64,000 nucleotides of DNA from Loripinus fragilis. Its lineage: Eukaryota; Mollusca; Bivalvia; Lucinida; Lucinidae. Shown here in pieces: positions 44,945 to 54,560 of the stretch. A program made the position numbers and the translations under genes. The stretch covers positions 87,877,779 through 87,941,778 of the forward strand of contig OZ026525.1 in the NCBI GenBank assembly GCA_964019695.1, written 5' to 3'. The notes beneath the pieces were generated by a model, which saw only the letters and a program-made list of their open reading frames with translations, made no database searches and was not told the origin of the DNA. Numbering within the stretch: position 1 is the first letter of the stretch; the number at the start of each line of letters is the position of its first letter.

Positions 44945-46125
44945 TTCAGTTGATCATGATTTCTAAGAATATACTTCCTTCGGGGTATATACTTAGAAGG
45001 AAGTATATATGGATTGAATGGGATTGATTGAGGTTGACTAGTATTTTTGTAAGCATACAGAGCAGCAAAATTATACTTTCACAGGGGTGAAGAGGATCAT
45101 AAACCCTTTTATATTTCAAAATAATTTTCAATTTTTACACACACATTTTCTTTATTTTGAAGAAAAATGTTCTGAGGGTTTTTTTTGACGCCCCCTCAGA
45201 TAAAACAGGAATACACACTCATGTCACGCTTGATGATTTTTCTTCTCACAGTGACATGAGGAAAATCCTCAAAAATATCCTGAATGCATGTTTTCCTTTA
45301 AATCCAAAAACGCAGGAGTGAAATTTGACAATTATTTTGATATATGAAAGGGTTTATGATCCTCTTCACCCCTGTCTTAGTATAATTTGCTACTCTGTAT
45401 CTCTACAAAAATACTTGTCAACCTTATTCAATCCCGATACTCCTTTCTAAGTATATACCTCGAAGGAAGTATATACAGTGTTCTGCCAAGGTTGCTATGT
45501 CATGGGGACAAATGTCTCAACAGCCCTGAAAATTAGGGGACACTTTTAAAATCAGTGAGACATTAGCTTTTTTCCGGAAAATACACTGGAACGCTTTTAG
45601 AACGCGGTACCTGGGCGCCACAGTTTGCACACAGCGTAATAAGTGCTCATGATTGCTACAACGCGATACCCCACCCACCTGCCGCTGAAACTTTTCTGCT
45701 AAGCCAGTACTTGTTTATAAGGGAGCTAAATGCTGCATAACGCTAATATATATAGCAATAGTAAGGGACGTAATGCACTTTTTTTCTACATGCTAAAAGT
45801 AGTTCGCATATGCTCAATACTTTTGAAAAAACAAAAACAAAAAAAGAAATGTGATTTTTTATAAGGATAATAATTAGGGTTTTATGCTGTTTTGGTTAGC
45901 TACATTAAACTCCAAGTTCACTCTGTGAATTAACAATGGATTTAAAATATGCAAATTTCAGAACAATAAAACACTTAATTTAGATTGACTATTTTTCAAA
46001 ATTTGGCCGCGACAAGATTCGCAACTAGGGTGTTTCGGCCGCGACTTTGCTGAAATTTCCGGGATATTCTCGCGGGATTGCGGCCTCGGCAGAACACTGT
46101 ATATACTTAGAAATTATGATCAACT
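44945..46125. mobile_element. Large palindromic element, right arm interrupted
   Basis: The left arm (ttcagttgatcatgatttct, aagtatatatggattgaatg, ggggtgaagaggatcataaa) is inverted at 45345-45475 and 46100-46125 (tttatgatcctcttcacccc, ccgatactcctttctaagta, gaaattatgatcaactgaac). The arms are about 180 bp. The right arm is split by the next element. Confidence 0.7.
45476..46099. mobile_element. CAGTGTTCTGCC element nested in the palindrome
   Basis: Ends CAGTGTTCTGCCAAGG and, reversed, CAGTGTTCTGCCGAGG. The flanks both read TATATA. It is 624 bp with no ORF. The CAG start suggests a hAT-like origin, though the duplication looks 6 rather than 8 bp. Confidence 0.7.
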
Positions 46126-46360
46126 GAACTAAGGAGATGTAAGAACTGATAAATGCATGAAACAGACAATTATAGACTATACCATAAGAAGGCTACATCT
46201 ACCAAGGGAATGGGACCCTTGTGGCCGAGCGGTATGCGCAGATCTGTATCTGTTTGTTTATTATATCTCTGGGGTATTTTAAGGATTTATTTACAGTAAT
46301 TCTGCCAAATATATTCAAGGGAACTTAATTTCTATTCTGTCTGTCCTGTCCCGAGTAAAA

Positions 46361-46504
46361 ATGGAAAAGAGAGAACATCTAAGTGATTTGTCAAGTCCAT
46401 CCCTGAATCTTCAGCAAACGGAGGCCGAACGTACTTTGGGTCGAACCGATTTCCCTTTCATAAACCTTCCTAATGTTGTCTTACCGAAGCAGCTGGACAA
46501 ATGA
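46361..46504 (+). CDS. Small 47-codon ORF, unidentified
   Basis: The start codon has a good context (aaaaATGG). The peptide starts MEKREHLSDLSSPSLNLQQT and ends FPFINLPNVVLPKQLDK before TGA. Its composition looks protein-like, unlike the neighbouring random frames. It lies about 250 bp upstream of a plus-strand Penelope-like tail, so it may be a piece of that element's N-terminal region or an orphan exon. No domain is recognised. Confidence 0.3.
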   Translation: MEKREHLSDLSSPSLNLQQTEAERTLGRTDFPFINLPNVVLPKQLDK

Positions 46505-46755
46505 ATAGAAACAAACATAGAAGGCTGAAATTCATAATAAAGTTTAAGGCTGTCTCTGGCAAACATTGCTCTCTTAACTTGACAATACGATTATTTGTTT
46601 TGTGGCATTTTTTTTTTCATAACAAGGGAAGCTACTCTTTATTTATTATAAAGGCCGGTACTCGATGATTCGGAGCCGCGAACTCCCCAAGAGTGGCCAC
46701 AGACTATCCCTACAATAAGAACGGTTTTAACTGGGTATACAATACAATAGTATTT

Positions 46756-47358
46756 ACAAGAGCTGAACATTTCTTGTACTTCAACAACAGCAGAATCTAG
46801 GGCGAAAATTTGGTACCAGTAAAATGCATTTAAGCATCAGTTTGTGATTGTGGTATTTCCTGATCATACTCACTTACTATTTTTTATACCTATGGAAGAT
46901 GTTTTATTAAAGATAATTTACAAGTAATCCATAGGTTTGTCTTTTATTTTGATTATGCATATTTAATTAGGCTGTGTGACGTCACTAAAAAAATAGTGAG
47001 TATGATCAGGAAATACCACAATCACAAACCGCAGACAACCCTGTGGCATCGCAAGGAAGAGCTGCTCAACCATCACGAGACACCAGGAAGACGAATTAAG
47101 CAAAGCAACCAGCTCTCTCTTCCCCATCAAGATGATTGCAATACTAGAACGTACACAAAGCAACGTACAAAAAACATATAACAATTACAGACTCCCACAA
47201 TGGGAGTATCAATGAACAAAAAGTCAACAACAACAGAACCACCGCCTTAGAACGGACAGCAGCCTAAGCCACTGGGGGGCTCAAATGCACTCCACTGGCA
47301 CCAAATCTTCGCCCTAGATTCTGCTGTTGTTGAAGTACAAGAAATGTTCAGCTCGCAT
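46756..47358. mobile_element. Two tail-to-tail Penelope-like 3' ends (family 2)
   Basis: 'gagctgaacatttcttgtac', 'ttcaacaacagcagaatcta' and 'gggcgaaaatttggtaccag' at 46756-46820 are inverted at 47285-47358. 'gtttgtgattgtggtatttc' 'ctgatcatactcact' at 46841 is inverted at 46990-47033. The right copy keeps about 230 bp that the left copy lacks. That extra part contains the family word 'ccgttctaaggcggt'. Confidence 0.7.
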
Positions 47359-47543
47359 GGAGACCATCTAACTAATGCAATGTATCATCATGGAGAAACA
47401 CTCTAATCAAATTAACACACCATGATGAAACAAAGAAAAGGGCTCATGACTCACAGATAGTCAGAGCTAAAGAAAACCTCCAGTTGAGCCACGGTGGGAC
47501 CAGCTACAGATAAGCATCAGGCACCAACCCACCGATTAAAGCT

Positions 47544-47900
47544 TTACGTCAGAGCCGTCATAGAGTCTGAGGCCTGACCCACCGTCGTGCAATTAAAGAG
47601 GAAACCATGGCTATAAACCGTGATTGGGTTTAAAACTAGGCATGCAGACTGTCTCATGATATCCAAGTTATATCCAACCCTTATATAACGTTTAACTATC
47701 TTTTTGAATTGATCACTAAAATTAGGTTTTCCAACAATTCTTTTGAATTTATAAACTAAGTCACCATAAAATATAGGTTCTGATATGCCTTGTTGCAGAA
47801 GAGTATTTTTTACCCAATGTTGTATTTAACAATTAACTCTACATTAAGCCTACAATATAGCGGCTTCCATTACAGTCCATTTGCAAATATTCAAATGCCC
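47544..47900 (-). pseudogene. Penelope-like RT, C-terminal fragment (family 2)
   Basis: The reverse strand reads LLQQGISEPIFYGDLVYKFK then RIVGKPNFSDQFKKIV, and after it NPITV and FLFNC, ending at TAA 47544-47546. It aligns with the plus-strand ORF (LLRQGLSEPDFYGDLVYKLK, NPITVGNFAFLFNC), at roughly two thirds identity. Upstream of about 47830 the frame shifts and stops appear, so only the end survives. It continues into the family 2 tail at 47358-46990, making one truncated copy. Confidence 0.75.
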
Positions 47901-48207
47901 ACAGCCTCTACGTTTTTCAACCGGTTTAGATGAAACTGGTATCAAAATTCATTGTTTACTAAGATCTTTCATATAAAACATAGTAATCACCAGGGTTGCT
48001 GTCTCCTGTAAAGCGTGCCTGTGTGCTCTACATGAAACCTGGGACGGTCTCGATGTTGAGAAATGCCTATTTTAATAGTCTATTCTATTAAACACACACA
48101 CATCATTTTCCATATTTTTCATATTTCATAGTCTCGTCGACGACAAGATTTGTACTTGTATAATGTCTGTGATTGTTCTTGTGTAACTGTATACGTGTGA
48201 CTGGTGA

Positions 48208-49494
48208 CAGTCCTGTGTTTCTTGTACGACAACAGAACTTTCTAAATTGTTAACCTCGTGTCTTACAGCTGTTAAAAAACATGTTATCAAATATTGTGAA
48301 AAAGTATATGAGAGATCTGGTAAAAACCTATTTTGGTCCATTAAAAATTCAGGTGAAATTTTAGATAAACTTAAAGCTAGAGATTTCAATGCGACCAGTT
48401 TGTCTACTTATGATTTTTCTACTCTTTACACTACTTTACCTCATAATTTAATTAAAGATAAACTTATTGATCTTATTGAAAAAACCTTCCAGAGAGAAGG
48501 CTCTCCTTACCTTGCATGTAGTGACAGAAATGCATTTTTTACTTCAGAAAAACCTAAAAAATATCATGCATGGTCGTGTCAAAATGTATGTGATGCGCTG
48601 ACCTTTTTGTTGGACAACATTTTTATTCGATTTGGCACCAAGCTCTATAGACAAGTAGTTGGGATTCCTATGGGCACTAATTGTGCTCCCCTGGTTGCAG
48701 ATTTATTCCTGTTTTGTTATGAAAGGGACTTTATGATGTCTCTTTCTGATGATAAGCAGGCTGATGTTATTGATGCGTTTAACACTACTTCCAGATATTT
48801 GGACGATATTTTAAATATTAATAATGTTTATTTTGAAAATATGGTTAGTCAAATATACCCTTCAGAGCTCCAACTTAATAAAGCCAATGCCTCTGATACC
48901 GAAGCCGCATTTTTAGACTTGCATTTGTCAATTTCTAATGATATTGTTTCTACCAAAATTTATGATAAACGTGACGACTTTGATTTTGAAATTGTCAATT
49001 TCCCATTTTTAGATGGTGATGTTCCTCGTTCTACATCCTATGGAGTCTATATCTCTCAACTCATTCGTTTTGCTAGAGCATCTAGCTATGTTACTGACTT
49101 CAACACTCGCAATAAATTGTTAACTCAGAAACTTCTTAAACAGGGCTATCGGTATCATAAACTTCGCAAAACATTTTCAAAATTTTATAGAAGATACTAT
49201 GATTTGATTTCTAAATTCCAAGTTGGACTTAAATCTCTCTTGCGCCAAGGACTTTCGGAACCTGATTTCTATGGTGACTTGGTGTATAAGTTGAAGAAGA
49301 TTGTTGGCTCTAATAATTTTTCAGCGCAGTTCATTAAAATAATTTCCCATTATAAAAAGATTGGCTATAACATTAATGTATTGCAACAGACTGCATGCTT
49401 GGTAGTCAACCCAATCACGGTTGGCAACTTTGCTTTCCTCTTCAATTGCACGCCAAAGGGTCGGACTTCAGACTCTATGATGGTTCCGACTTAA
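48208..49494 (+). CDS. Penelope-like element reverse transcriptase, long open fragment
   Basis: The frame is open from a stop at 48205-48207 to TAA at 49492-49494, and recognisable sequence starts at SCTTTELSKLLTSCLTAVKK. RT landmarks: motif A TYDFSTLYTTLPH (residues about 75-90), motif B VGIPMGTNCAPLVADLF, catalytic motif C RYLDDIL, and motif D AFLDLHLS. The C-terminal part has ARASSYV and the basic RYHKLRKTFSKFYRRYYD segment. YLDD, GIPMG.NCAP and the absence of RNase H fit Penelope-like elements. The lack of a GIY-YIG endonuclease after the RT, despite an intact C-terminus, fits the group with the endonuclease at the N-terminus (Naiad type), but that part is not present here. The start at TTG 48247 is arbitrary; this is a 5'-truncated copy. 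There are no stops or frameshifts over 415 codons, so it is fairly young. Confidence 0.8.
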   Translation, partial: QSCVSCTTTELSKLLTSCLTAVKKHVIKYCEKVYERSGKNLFWSIKNSGEILDKLKARDFNATSLSTYDFSTLYTTLPHNLIKDKLIDLIEKTFQREGSPYLACSDRNAFFTSEKPKKYHAWSCQNVCDALTFLLDNIFIRFGTKLYRQVVGIPMGTNCAPLVADLFLFCYERDFMMSLSDDKQADVIDAFNTTSRYLDDILNINNVYFENMVSQIYPSELQLNKANASDTEAAFLDLHLSISNDIVSTKIYDKRDDFDFEIVNFPFLDGDVPRSTSYGVYISQLIRFARASSYVTDFNTRNKLLTQKLLKQGYRYHKLRKTFSKFYRRYYDLISKFQVGLKSLLRQGLSEPDFYGDLVYKLKKIVGSNNFSAQFIKIISHYKKIGYNINVLQQTACLVVNPITVGNFAFLFNCTPKGRTSDSMMVPT

Positions 49495-50062
49495 AGACTT
49501 ATCTATTGATGAGATGGTAGGGGCCTGATGCTTTGGCTGTTTGTCGGGCCCACCGGGGTTTACCTGTTGGATTTCTTTTGCTCCGGTATTCAGTTTAATT
49601 TACTGTTGAGTCCTTATCCTTGCTTTATCTCCTTGTTATATCTTGATTTATATGTTTTAGGAGATGATGCATTGATAAGTTAGGGGTCTTTCATGCAAAC
49701 CAAATATTTATGTGTCTTGATCCACATCTGAATTAAGGGTGAGGTTGGCGCCGTTAAACCGGTTTAAGCCCTCCAGTAAAATATTTTACTGACCGTTCCA
49801 AGGCGGTACTTCTTTTGTGGATCTTTTATGTTTTTGTTCTGTCTTGTGTTTGCTATGTTTTGTGCGCGTCTGTTTATATGTGCTTTGTGGTCACCTGCTG
49901 GGAAAGGGCTGACCTCTTGGCTCTCGTTTGTGGTGTCTCCTGTGAGTTTGTCACTTTCCCATTGGTATCCTGGGTCAGGTGTGGTACTTGATTGTATCGA
50001 TTCCTGATCTTTGCAACCTTATTACTTTACTTTATACCAATAAAATTGATTTGATTCGATTT
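49495..50062 (+). mobile_element. 3' untranslated region of the Penelope-like element
   Basis: This is the reference for the tails at 1.64, 4.04, 19.49 and 31.66 kb. It ends 'taccaataaaattgatttga ttcgatttgatatt', a possible AATAAA followed by a degenerate gatttg repeat. Confidence 0.75.
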
Positions 50063-50324
50063 GATATTGCATCAAATGAAGCTGAAAATTAAAACTCATT
50101 GATACATGGTTAAATCAAAGATAATATATTAAATACTGTACAGTAAAGTTTTCTTTCGTGTTGGCAGTCAGATCTTTAGTTTCGTCTTTTTTCCGTTTCT
50201 TGGTCAATATTAACAGAAATCAATAACGGACTACCGATACCTTTGATGTGGTATCTTTTTATTCTCTTAATTTTTGGAATATTAGCATAAGATTATATTG
50301 CCAACATATTGACGACTGGACCAG

Positions 50325-50435
50325 GCTACCTTAGAACGGACATCAGCTGAAGCCACTGGGGGATGGGGGGGGGGCTTAGAATAGTTTATGATAAATCTTT
50401 GGTTAAGATTATATTCTGCTGTTGTCAAATTGAAA
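50325..50435 (-). mobile_element. Family 2 Penelope-like tail fragment
   Basis: 'ccttagaacggacatcagct' 'gaagccactggggg' and 'attctgctgttgtcaaattg' match 47245-47340 with the same order and orientation. A G run sits at 50362-50373. Confidence 0.6.
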
Positions 50436-50910
50436 TTGAGTAGTAATGTTTAGTATTATGCAGACTTTTGCAGACATTTTGGGGTTCTGTAATGGTCTTT
50501 GTTATGGTACATGTAGGCCTATGCATTACTTTGTGTCCTTTCTAGTTTTTTAGATACCTACCTCGAGCGAAATTCATCAGTGTCTTTACACTTTGCTATT
50601 ATTTCGGTAACAGGATTATATTTTTGTTCAGATTTATGCACAAGTTTGCGACTTTCTATATTTTTTCTTGGAAAGGTCTACAGGTACAGGCCCGTATCCC
50701 TAGACTCATCTATAGACTCTGATTCAAAGGATACAGGCTCATACCTGTAGACAGCCCACTGAGGATTGGCTACGGATACGGCTCTAAACGTTTAGCTACA
50801 TTGTATATGTAGTAACGGTTATTTTAACGCTTTAGAAAGCTAATCCAACACCAACTCCTGTCGTAGTTTCTCATCTATTTTGGTTGCCGGAATCTGATGT
50901 AGTGTGAAAA

Positions 50911-51150
50911 ATGGGCCTCGTCACGAGATAACCTGTCTTCGGGGTTTCTGATAAGGTCACACACAAACCAGTCTCCTCAGCTACAGTGACAAGGTAGAAA
51001 ATTAAAATTTCGCTTGTAGCAAGTCTAGATATGATACTTTCCAATAAGCTAATAACAAAGACGCTGATCAGACTGCACGGATACGCAGGCTGGTATGCGC
51101 CTTTGTTGTTCGCAAACTTCCAAAGACAGGTTTTCTCGCGACGAGGCCCA
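50911..51150. mobile_element. MITE with GGGCCTCGTCGCG ends (copy 2)
   Basis: atgggcctcgtcacgagata acctgtcttcgg is inverted as aagacaggttttctcgcgac gaggccca. The inner part contains gctgatcagactgcacggat acgcaggctgg, the same hairpin class. The 102-codon ORF at 50871-51179 is antisense to it. Confidence 0.7.
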
Positions 51151-51264
51151 AATAATGTACTTATTTTGAGGGGTGCCACTCATATTTGCCAAATAACCAG
51201 ACTGTGCAAAAAAGCAGCTTAACAGCTGAATGTTTTACAGAGACTGGGTAATTTTTAATGGAAA

Positions 51265-51731
51265 ATCAAGCTTTTTAATTTTTAGATCATCCAATCAAAT
51301 TTTGATCACTGTCCACTTGTATGGCACTATTGCAGCAAGGCAAATGCAGAAAAACTTGAAAAGTTACAGTATAGAGCATAAAGAATTGTCTTTAGCGATT
51401 TTACATCAAGCTATGCTTCCCTGCTAGAGAAAGCTGAGCCCTTAACTCTTCATTTAAATAGACCCATGTGCATTGCTGCAGAGACATACAAGACTTAGTG
51501 TATAAACAATCTATCACCAGAATACATAAGGGACCTTGTGCAACTTTCAGGTATGAAAATACTGTCAAGGTCCCAAAAGTCCGAACCGTCACATATAGCA
51601 AATGCTCATTCAGGTTCGAGTGTCCGGGTGTGGGCCTCTCTTCCAAATGACATGAGGAAAGTGACAGAATTTGCCGAGTTTCGGCGCCTAATTCGCACCT
51701 GGACAGGCCCGAACTGCAGATGTGCCATCTG
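51265..51731 (+). pseudogene. Non-LTR retrotransposon ORF2, C-terminal fragment
   Basis: Read across frames, the plus strand gives a degenerate C-terminal region with word order typical of jockey/CR1-like elements: NAEKLEKLQYRA, then FTSSYASLLEKAE, SPEYIRDLVQ, then VRVWASLPNDMRKVTEFAEF and RRLIRTWTGPNCRCAI before TGA at 51729. At least one in-frame stop and two frame changes are present, and everything upstream (RT, endonuclease) is missing. The minus-strand ORF 51401-52087 across it is a shadow. Confidence 0.65.
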
Positions 51732-52044
51732 ACGCGGCTCGGAAGGTTACTCAACATGTTTTCACGGTTTACTGTTATTTTTATTTTTCTTTCTTTCCGG
51801 AAATTCTTTCCGCCATGATCTATATGATATAGATCGTAAAATAGGGACTGTGAATGAATACATTGGCAGGTGAATAATTCACTACATACTATTTTTTTAT
51901 ATGTCTGGTTGAATGACTTGTTGGGCATTCTTCCAGTGGTTGGAATGATCGAGGGCAAACTTATTACTCTCATAAGTATGGTAGCGGACAAAGGCAGAAA
52001 AATGTCAAATTGCTGCTCTATATATCTGGACTTATAAGCCTTTT

Positions 52045-52380
52045 TATCGTATGACGTCGCGCTTGGAAGTGAAATAACGCCATGCATTATTATCGATACT
52101 GACCCACTAGTGGTTTATAGATTTTGAAATGACGCTTTTAACGTCACGCATATGGTAAAACCCTACAGTTTTCACACCTAAAATGAGACTTCAAAATAGT
52201 TTTAATGTCATATGATAAATAGAATCTAACATTCGTGCTCAGTATTATTGGATTTATTAAACTCGTTGCAAAAGAGTGATAAAATAAAGCCTCGCATTTT
52301 ATCGCGTTTTCCCAACTCGTTAAATAAATTCAATAAAACATGAACACTCATGTAAGATCTTCTATCTAGCCAAAATGACA
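52045..52380. repeat. Interspersed repeat with palindromic core (copy 2)
   Basis: The same order of blocks as 12150-12530, including 'tatgataaatagaatctaac attcgtgctc' and the aaactcgttgcaaaa / ccaactcgttaaataaa stem. The inner turn is shorter. Confidence 0.65.
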
Positions 52381-52437
52381 TAAGGAAGTATGCATTGAGT
52401 ATCTAATGGATGTATGCGCTAAATAAATTATGATCTG

Positions 52438-52667
52438 CGACACACAAGAAAACCCGTCTTCGGGGTTTCCAACAAAGTACATGTAATGTTAAAACTAGCC
52501 TGTTCAGCTACAGATGTTAGCAAGAAAATTTAAATTTCGCTCATATTAGGTCAAATAAACCAATTACAATTAAATGGCGCTAATCAGACTGAGGAGATGC
52601 GCTGGCTGGTCTGCGCCTTTGTTGTTCGCAACCCCCGATGACAGTTTTTTCTTTCTTTCGCGTCTAG
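52438..52667. mobile_element. MITE related to the GGGCCTCGTCGCG family (copy 3)
   Basis: 'gaaaacccgtcttcggggtt tcc', 'ctgttcagctacagatgtta' and 'ctaatcagactgaggagatg cgctggctggtctgcgcctt tgttgttcgc' parallel 50930-51115. The right end is altered by a T-rich insertion. Confidence 0.6.
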
Positions 52668-53039
52668 CCTATTATTTTCGTAAATGTGTGTTTTCATGGA
52701 TTATAAAAGAAGACAATAGTAGGTTGCACACTGCAAACGAGTAATTACTTTTATTAGAGGGCGATTAAAGAAAATATATTAATTGGATTTCGCAGTTTAT
52801 TCACAATAATTGAAAAAGATACAACGCATGTCTTTGTTGGATAAGATATATTTAGAAACTGTTGAATAACTGTTACTTCATACAGATGCTCAGAGTAGAT
52901 GTACCTCAAATTTTAGAGCCGTGCCCGTAGCCTGTCAACACCCCTAGACTCAGTGTCTAGAGAGCGTACTTCAAAGGATACGGCATTGTGCCTGCAGTAA
53001 CTTTCCTTTTTTCTTTGTGAACTTTTGCTATCAAAAAGA

Positions 53040-53080
53040 ACACACACACACACACGCGCACAGGCACACACACGCACACA
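53040..53080. repeat. (CA)n microsatellite
   Basis: Interrupted acacac tract with cgcgcacagg breaks. Confidence 0.85.
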
Positions 53081-53105
53081 CTATTGAATGGCAGTGTTCC
53101 AACTC

Positions 53106-53908
53106 GGTCAGTCTTAATACCCCAGGACACCCTAGGACACCCCGGGACACCCAAGACGTCCAAATATCCATTATTAACATCCTCTTTTGGCAAAACTATA
53201 TAAGTTTATACCAAAAAAAAAATATTATTGACCCCAAACATTATATGAATTAACATTTATAAAATATCATTAAAGTCTGAATCGAGCAGTATAAGTGGTG
53301 TGAAGTATACTGCTGAAGACACCCCAGGCCCAACCCCAGGACTCTCTCAAATTTGCGTCCAGATACCTAGATAGAGATTAAAACTTTAAGATAGAAGCAT
53401 TTAATCATCAAACATTTGATAAAACTACCAAATAATTATACAATATGTGAGTTCTTGGAGGTACTGAAGTGTCTAGGTACATGTATATAGTGAGGTGTCC
53501 TGATGGGAACCATATGTGCTATCCATACTGGGACAAAGTCATACTCAATTTTTTGAATGTTAGAGCTCAATTGCATAATGTATTTAATAATCATAAATCT
53601 TAAATTGATCAAAGTATACTTAAATATACAAATAAAGTTATACTGAGTTATCTTTTAGGTATCCTGCTTGTCCTATGGTATGTTGAGGTGTCCTGGGGTA
53701 GTCTCTTGGTTATTCATACTGAGACAAAACATACTCAATATTTTTTGAATGGTAATATTTGATTTTATGACACATTCAATGAAAATAACCCTTATTTGAT
53801 TTAAAAAAATATAGTAAAAATGATCGAATAAAGGTATTTTTGAGTGTCTTTATGTGTCCTGGGGTGCCCTGGGGTATCCTGGGGTGTCCTGGGGTAATAA
53901 GACTGACC
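53106..53908. mobile_element. 803-bp TIR element with iterated CCCCAGGACAC ends
   Basis: GGTCAGTCTTAATACCCCAG then GACACC repeats on the left; the right end is its complement (ggggtaataagactgacc). Each terminus contains three or four 10-11 bp subrepeats (ccccaggacacc / ggtgtcctgggg). More of these words lie inside at 53330 and 53690. There is no ORF. Confidence 0.75.
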
Positions 53909-54120
53909 CGTTCAAACTCCCCAACTGGATCCCGGCTTTTACATTGTCATTTTCAATATGGCCGCGCTCATGCGATAGTCATGAAAGTTTGACAGAAATT
54001 TTGATAGTAAGTATTTGAAAATGGTCGAGGTGAACAAGCAAAAGACCTAACGCACGTGACACAGGGACCAGGACAGGGTAAATTAATCGTTTTAGAGAGG
54101 CGAGCACTACGTAGTGCTTT

Positions 54121-54560
54121 GTGGCACTGGTTAGGTCTAAGATTAGGCCTAAGAATGGATTTTCTGTTATGTCCCATTCTTAGGCCTAATATTTTGGGTC
54201 ACATTTTGTTCAAATAGGAACACTCTAACATTTGACTCAAACTCTTATAAAAAAACAATTTGTCTGGTGTAAAAACTGTTGTAATAGTAAGGCCCTTACC
54301 TCTAGTTGATGCTCACACAAAAATATGTCTAAAATATTGAAAATCCACATTTGTAGAAGCAAATAATGATTTGTTTACAAAAAAGTCTCCAAAACACATA
54401 TGTTCAACACAATGACATCACAGTTTTATGAATGGCTGAGTCCTCCATGAAAAAAGCATGCAGTGACCATTGGCTGTTTGGGTCACATGTTAAAATCTGC
54501 TGAGTTGGCATGTGACAGGTAAAACAGCCAATGGTCATATACCTAAATACCAAATATTGA
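54121..54560. repeat. TTAGGCCTAAGAATGG repeat (copy 1)
   Basis: 'aggtctaagattaggcctaa gaatgg' runs into its complement 'ccattcttaggcctaatatt', then about 300 bp that match 60346-60650. A second palindrome (accattggctgtttgggtca / aaaacagccaatggt) lies at 54457-54540. Confidence 0.65.

Noticed and set aside
51401..52087. 228-codon minus-strand ORF
   Set aside because: It is antisense to a degenerate non-LTR C-terminal region that is clearly on the plus strand, and its end overlaps a dispersed repeat.
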